The notes below the pieces were generated by a model. It was not told the origin of the DNA. It saw only the letters and a list, made by a program, of their open reading frames with translations, and ran no database searches. Shown in pieces: positions 58,219 to 64,000 of a DNA stretch of 64,000 nt; the stretch's first letter is position 1, and each line of letters opens with the position of its first letter. The stretch comes from Petunia secreta (taxonomy: Eukaryota > Streptophyta > Magnoliopsida > Solanales > Solanaceae): positions 24,125,501 through 24,189,500 of the forward strand of contig JARKIP010000038.1 of the NCBI GenBank assembly GCA_029990175.1, in the 5' to 3' direction. Position numbers and translations under genes: made by a program.

Positions 58219-60458
58219 TAATAAGTGAAGTCGTGCCGTGACTATAACTAAGGCGCTTCTTGGGAGGCAACCCATGTTTTAGTATTATTTCTTTTTCTTT
58301 TCGTAGTTAGTTTATGTTTTCGTTTTGAAAAAAAAGGGTTTTGATTGATGCAATTGCTAACGTGTAGGCGCAGTGCTTTCATGCAGGTGAATGGGACTCA
58401 GAGAAAAATTGATGTGGGTGCCACGGTTGGCCATTGTGTAATTGGTAAAGTTAGTCACGGCATTCCCGTGAAATTGAGGTTTGCAGGCAGGTAAAACAAG
58501 AACCCTTCCCTTCCAACCCCCCCCCCCCCCCTTCCTCATTGATTCCTTCACTCCTCTACAAGTCTAAGGTATGTTTTCTTGATTATCATTATGAGTTTCA
58601 CCTACTTGTGTTGGATTTCAATGGTGCCCTAGCCTTCATATACATGTTTTTGTTCACTAGTTCAACTAGCACTTTATCTTGCTTTTGGTTTATTGGGTGC
58701 ATATACAATTTGAATGTGTTGTTCATATGGTTGGAGAGTGTGATGATATACTAATTTTGATAGGAATAGTAAGCTCCCGGAGTTGGGAGGTGCAATCACA
58801 AACAAATTGCACATATACATGTTATACATCACAGAGCACGCACGGTGTTTGACAAAATGCCCCAATGAGTTTTTTTTTGTGAATTCGGCCAAGTCTGAGT
58901 AACCAAATCAACCACGGGGCATATGTTGAATACATTAGGATTAAAATTTGAAGTTTAGGGGCTCGTCAGGAGCATCTAGCCTCGTGGGATTATTTAAAGC
59001 AAGTTCTTTCAAATGACTACACTTCTATGGGATACTTGCTATGTGCACATCGTTTGATTTTCCCATGAACGCAATTGTTTGATATGCTGGTTGTGGCTTT
59101 TATTTTTGCCTTCATTGTCGCTATGGCTTCAATTCTAAGTGAGGGGTGCTTGCATCCCATTTGAGCACACTAGCCGATTTAAATAAGTTTGTTTGCTTGA
59201 AAAAGAAATTGTGCGCTAGTGAGGGAAGTCTGAGTACCTCGTTTACCACCCCTGATTAGTTACCTGAGTGCATTGAGGACATTGCACAATTTTAAGTGTG
59301 GGGTGGGGTATCTTGATTTGTAGCTGTATTTTTACTGCTTTAGTTTTTTTTGTTTTGTTTAGATTAGTGGCTTAATCTTTGGGTTTTCTTTTGACCACGG
59401 TTCTTTCCCGAGGATGCCTTTTATTTTGAACCGGGTACTTTTGATGATTTTTGAATAGTAGTTAGTTGTAATAACAAAGAGAAGAAAGAATAAATTGCCT
59501 AGTTTGATTCATTATGTCTGAAGCCTGATGACACATTGTACGATGGAAAAACGAACCATTAGGAGAGTAGAGAAGGCCCTGATTCCTAGCATTAACTCAA
59601 GCGCGCTTGACTAAATTTAGGGTGTCCACTATGGAATTATTGAGTACTTTGTTTTCCCCTATGTATGTTGGTAGTGTAAACATGACCTTTGATTAGCAAA
59701 GATGAAGAGAGTGAGCTTAAGAAAAAAAAAATCTGAGAGGTAAGTGAGCTAAAATGATTTAAAACGACCATTTGAGAGCCTATGAAAGGGTATGAAGCAA
59801 GGGGGTAGATGAAAAAGAAAAAAAAAGAAGAAAAAAATTTAGAAAGAAATTGTGCAAAGAAAGAAAAAGTAGAGATGAACAAAGGATGGGGGCAATATTC
59901 CTATGCTCGGTTAAGGGTGAATACAAAAGCCTCGAGTATGAACACGCCAAAGGCACCCTAGTGAGGTTGAATTTCTAGGGCCCCAATCATCCAAATATTG
60001 TGAAATGTATGAATAATACCCCATTGTTGACCCTTGAGGCTTGAGATGGAAGTTGTAATTTGAGCGTGTGATTATGAGTAAAAATATGTTGAATTGAGCG
60101 AACTCTCTATACACTTGCCGCTTAGGTCCGATGTTTCATTATTGAAATTGTAGGGGGGAACGAGCACACACACACACACACTGTGGACCCTTGAATGTAT
60201 GGTACTTGCGCAAGAGTTAAGCTAGTGCATCAATCTTGTTCTCAAATGTGCTTGATGGTTTGTGATCTTGATATTGCTGAGGGCTTTAGCATTTTGAGTT
60301 AGACTAAGGTATGTGAAAGAAGAACTCTTGTGTACTGAGCATGAATGAAGCCTGGTGTGTGGTAATATCGTTTGGAGTCTTGTATTAGTGGTTGATTTGT
60401 CCAAGTGGGTTGTGAGTTAGATTGCTCGAGGACGAGCAAAATCTTAAGTGTGGGGTTG
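58219..60458 (+). other. Non-coding interior of the Athila-type element
   Basis: No long frame. Landmarks: GCGCTTCTTGGGAGGCAACC near 58252; a C-run at 58518-58531; GAGTGCATTGAGGACATTGC followed by AAGTGTGGGGTGGGG at 59269-59309 (an internal polypurine-like tract); an (AC)n run at 60166-60181; and the functional polypurine tract at 60446-60458. Confidence 0.6.
60446..60458 (+). promoter_or_regulatory. Polypurine tract of the Athila-type element
   Basis: AAGTGTGGGGTTG directly abuts the 3' LTR start TGATGTTAGG. Confidence 0.75.
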
Positions 60459-61789
60459 TGATGTTAGGCTAAAAATACATATATTTTAGTATTAGTTACA
60501 ACATATTTTGGTGCTTTTGTGGATTATTTTAGCGTGAACAATAGTATTTTGTGCTTATATTGGGTGTTTGAATGTGTAGGAATCAAATGGTTTGAAAAAG
60601 AGTTAAAGTTTGATGATTTGGAGCAAAATTGAAGTTAATTTACAGCGTTGTAAGGTGCCAAGGCCGTGGATTAGCCATGAAAGGAATTTGAAGACGAAAT
60701 GTCACGGCCCAGCCATCGTAAAGCCATGATTCAGCCATGAAGTTGAAAGCAGAATTTCGCAAGTGCATGGCCCAGGCATCGTAAGGCCATGATCCAGCCA
60801 TGAGACAAATTTTCTGGCGAAAAGTGGCGAGGGGCAAACTTGTCCACGAGTTTCACACGAGGTATAAAAGGTTTTCTAACCTATTTTCAGCCCTAATCTT
60901 GACTTGGGAGAGCAAGACCACCATTGTGGAAGCACTTTGGACTCTTGGAGGCAAGGAACACACAAGGAGGCGTGGGATTAAAGACTTGAAGATTAAGAGT
61001 TCTTTCTTCTATTATTTCTTCTCCTTTGTAGTTTATTCATTCATGATTATTCTTGATTTGTTTATGATGACCATGAGTGGCTAAATTACCTATTCTAGGG
61101 TTGATTGAACCACTCCAATACTATGTGAATTGATTAATTGATTTTGATGAATGAACTTGATTATTCTTCCTATCTAAGTATTTACGTCTTGTTTGCTAAT
61201 TGATTGGAAGGGCCCCCAATTGGTTGCTCCCTTTATCCTTGTGCGTTTAGGAATAAATTCACGAGTTAGGGTTAAATGCTTAGCAATATTTCAACCTAAA
61301 ACCAAGGAATTACTTAGGTTGTCAATAGGGTGAGTTGTGACCACCGAGCCCGATTGTGAACCATACTTGTAGTCCTAAACATCTTCATTAATTAATTGGA
61401 AGATTAGTTAGTGAAAGTCATAGCTAGTGCACGGAAGTGGTTAGTTGTGAATTTGGAGCAAGTGTTCAATAGGAAGAACCAAGTTGAATTCGTTGATTCA
61501 TTAGTCAATCACATAGGTAGGAGTCGGTGTAAATCAATTCTAGGCTTCTAATATCCTTGCTTGATTACTTTTTATTATTCTGCTATTTACTTTATTGTTA
61601 TTTAGTTTCTACTTTAAAACCATCATTAAGATATAAACTCTTGAAGTTGGTTGATTAGATAAATTAGTTAGATTAACGACTGAATTACGAGTGTTCTCTG
61701 TGGGATTCGACCTCGGGGCTTTAAATACCGAGCTATATTTGCCGCGACCGCTTAGTCCCTTTTTTATAGGGCGTAGTTGGGCGTGATCA
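60459..61789 (+). repeat. 3' LTR
   Basis: Partner of 55917-57247 with equal length, identical ends and one base difference noted (A at 60501). Confidence 0.95.
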
Positions 61790-61794
61790 TATAT

Positions 61795-62793
61795 ATGAAA
61801 GAAAACACGCAAAAAGTACTAACAATCTCATAATGCTGGCGATAAAATATATTGCCTGGTGAAAACTACATTACGTTTCTTGCTTTCTTTCCCTCTTCAT
61901 CCTCTCATCAAATTTATTGGATTGATTTGTCATATCCTGTAGAAGTAAGACAAAGTAAATTGAGAGTTCAATTCATAAGCACAATGATGAAGTACAAAAT
62001 GCAGCAACAATCAAGAAAATAGACAATAACCTATTATTGTATTAGTTTTCGCAACATATTATAAAATTATATAAATCATGAAACCCATGCATAAAATTAA
62101 CACAGTAAATTATTTCATAATTGTCAACTCATAAGGGTAGGATTTAGGAACACGCAACTGTTAGATATATAGGTCATGTGACGGCTGAAAAATAAGGTTT
62201 TTGGTCAGACAAAAAAGACTCCTAAACCTATGTCTTTAAAATTAGTGAATTTTAAGTTGGACTCCACAATGACCAACCTAGACAAATTATAAGCCAAATA
62301 CTATACGAAAATAAAAACTTAATTTTAAATTATTAAATATTAGGAGTTCTTACCTAGATCATATAAGGAAATTATTTAATATGTAAAATTTTAGTTGATT
62401 TTAAAGTCCTTAATTTTAGGAAAATTAATAAATTACAATGTCTAATGTGCAATCTGTTTTTAAAGGATAAAAAAGACGGATGACATTTCACTAAGGCTTC
62501 GTGCTTTTATAATAGTATAGATTAAATCTTTTTTTTTTTTTTACTTTTTCTTTTCAACTAGCAAGGATGATTTTGAAATTTTTTAAGGACAAACTCTAAT
62601 TTTTATACTATGTGCAAAGTTAAATTCCACTACATAAATTGAAATGGAGATAATAGCTAAAGTACCCTTAAAACTGTGTGACATGCCAATAAGGCCCACA
62701 ACATTTAATAACTATCAAATTATGTTACATAAAATTTAAAAAGGAAAATTAAATATAGAAAATGTATCATTCTTTTTGTTATGAATCTATTAA
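61795..62793. other. AT-rich spacer with a possible Helitron 5' end
   Basis: No gene. At 62521 the minus strand begins TCTATACTATTATAAAAGCA followed by CGAAGCC, a Helitron-like 5' terminus preceded by A. No matching 3' end was assigned with confidence. Confidence 0.4.
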
Positions 62794-62987
62794 GAGCCCG
62801 TTTGGGAGAGCTTAAAAGTGGCTTATAAGCTCACGAGTACATTAGTAAATGTTGGGTAATTCAAAATTTTATGACTTTATAAGCCTCTTTGTGCTTAAAA
62901 TAAACCAAAAAGTAAAAAGTTAGAAAATCCTAATTTCTCAAAAAGTGACTGATAAGCTGCTTAAAATAAGCTCACCCAAACGAGCTC
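62794..62987. mobile_element. Tourist-like (PIF/Harbinger) MITE, 194 bp
   Basis: The ends GAGCCCGTTTGGGAGAGCTT and the inverse of GAGCTCGTTTGGGTGAGCTT form a TIR of about 21 bp with two mismatches. TAA flanks both sides (62791-62793, 62988-62990). A 3-bp TWA duplication and this terminus style indicate PIF/Harbinger. Confidence 0.8.
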
Positions 62988-62990
62988 TAA

Positions 62991-64000
62991 ATAGTTAATG
63001 TTAGTATCTGTTTTTCAGATTTATGTGATCCAGTCAAGTAGTAAGTACTTTGTTAGCTACTTCTGTTTAAAAGTTTGACACGTTAATGAGGAGCTAATGA
63101 GGATTAAATAAGTAATGATTTTTTTAGTGAATATCCTCTTTTTTATACTTGACTGGTACGTTGGAATATATTAGTATGTATGAAGTAAATTATGTTTGGT
63201 TTTTCAATTTTTATTTTCAACTTTAACCTAGCTAATTAGCCTTCTCAAAACACTTTGGAAGAAGAGATTTGAATGACAACATACTGTATGTGTTATTTTG
63301 TAGTTTTATCATATGATTAGCAATGTCAGGATAGTTATCCCACATCAAATGATCAAATATATAAAACTAAAATCACAATTTGGTGTAAACAATCCTATAT
63401 TAAAAATTAACTAAGCATAGAATAAGATAATGTCACATTTTATTTGGGGACCAATATCCTTAATTATCCCTTTAACCAAGGGACCCCTTAATCTTTTAAA
63501 TTAGTAGTCGATCTATAATTCTTTTATTTGATTATTGAAAAACAATGGATCAATATATTCTAAACTATAAGAATATTTAATTACCATATTACAAACTGGC
63601 ACATAATTTGTTCTGGCCAATGGAATAAAGAAACAAAAGTACTCCAATGGGAGCTAAAAGTGCTAGAGCACGTTAGAAATGCACTTAAGATTAGATTATG
63701 AAATGTTCAATCACACATGACTTAAAATCTGTAAACGTGCAGTCATAAAGGTGACAACGTATACTTAATTTTGCCTCTTTCAACTATACCAACTTTTGCA
63801 GTATTGAAGTGAATAACTCGTAATATTTCAAATTTTAGTTCCAATATTTCTTTCAAAGAAAACCATAACTTATTCTTGATCAGATTTCTTTTATTTTTTG
63901 TTTTTTCCTTTTGCCTTCCCAAAGTTAAGCAAAATTGGGGGACGCAAGAAGAATTACTCCTGCAAGATACTTCTCCAACTTATTAGATCACTAGAGTACT
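62991..64000. other. AT-rich spacer to the window end, no gene seen
   Basis: No recognisable coding sequence, repeat array or RNA gene. Confidence 0.4.

Larger units (their letters stand above)
55917..61789 (+). mobile_element. Complete non-autonomous Athila-type LTR retrotransposon (5873 bp), TSD TATAT
   Basis: Two 1331 bp LTRs (55917-57247 and 60459-61789), both starting TGATGTTAGG and ending GGGCGTGATCA, flank a 3211 bp interior. Exact 5-bp target duplications TATAT lie at 55912-55916 and 61790-61794. Right after the 5' LTR is the Athila-type primer site TGGCGCCGTTGCCGGGGA. Right before the 3' LTR is a purine tract AAGTGTGGGGTTG. The interior holds one ORF (57370-58218), the downstream motif GCGCTTCTTGGGAGGCAACC seen after pol in Athila elements, and about 2.2 kb without long ORFs. 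That stretch includes a second AAGTGTGGGGTGGGG tract at 59295-59309. No protease, RT, RNase H or integrase. Replication must rely on enzymes of a partner element. Confidence 0.93.

Noticed and set aside
53030..62521. One large minus-strand Helitron spanning the Athila-type element
   Set aside because: The 53030 end lacks a convincing hairpin and no helicase is present. Mentioned only as a possibility.

Overview
The window looks like a nuclear genomic segment of a flowering plant, most likely Solanaceae and probably Nicotiana. The signs are intron-bearing plant genes, very AT-rich spacers, TTG-tailed SINE fragments of the tobacco TS type, and several nested retrotransposon layers. The species is an inference; no organellar or bacterial signal was seen. 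Most of the 64 kb is transposable-element material, with three host genes that I could assemble exon by exon.

Layout. 1-2361: a decayed hAT transposon on the minus strand, running off the left edge. 2.4-7.0 kb: spacer with a Stowaway-like MITE and two oppositely oriented palindrome-rich elements. 7088-12180 (+): a seven-exon type-B response regulator-like gene whose phospho-acceptor Asp is replaced by Asn and whose last exons come from a tandem duplication. 12.2-23.3 kb: gene-free, with palindrome-rich elements (13523-14061, 20240-21063 with a nested copy, 22330-22818), a SINE fragment, a 1.3 kb long-TIR Mutator-like element and a CACTA-like end. 23.3-38 kb: a wrecked Ty3/gypsy Tat-lineage element. 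It has LTR remnants, a PBS, a pol pseudogene (gag and protease missing) and an antisense ORF between integrase and the 3' LTR. It is broken further by a Stowaway MITE in RNase H and a 994 bp hAT derivative in the antisense ORF. 38.0-40.5 kb: a solo-LTR-like block with a minisatellite. 41.5-43.0 kb: another palindrome-rich element.

43305-46521 (+) is a three-exon DNAJC28-like (DUF1992) gene with a presequence-like N terminus. 47698-52778 (-) is a seven-exon VPS37 (ESCRT-I) gene. The two converge tail to tail, about 1.2 kb apart. Their introns carry a 776 bp hAT-type element (DNAJC28 intron 2) and SINE/hAT scraps (VPS37 intron 1). The three host genes have unrelated roles (signalling/transcription, a mitochondrial DnaJ-associated factor, endosomal sorting) and form no operon-like unit.

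54.4-55.9 kb holds Helitron-like ends. Directly beside them is an essentially intact non-autonomous LTR retrotransposon (55917-61789): two 1331 bp LTRs with one mismatch seen, TSD TATAT, an Athila-type primer-binding site, and a single 282-codon ORF with no pol. The right end is AT-rich spacer with one Tourist-like MITE.

The most unusual recurrent pattern is a group of at least seven short elements with related ends (GTAAAAATT-like), 9-bp target-site duplications, and interiors built from tandem palindromic words that differ between subgroups. One copy sits inside another, and two lie 20 bp apart in opposite orientation.
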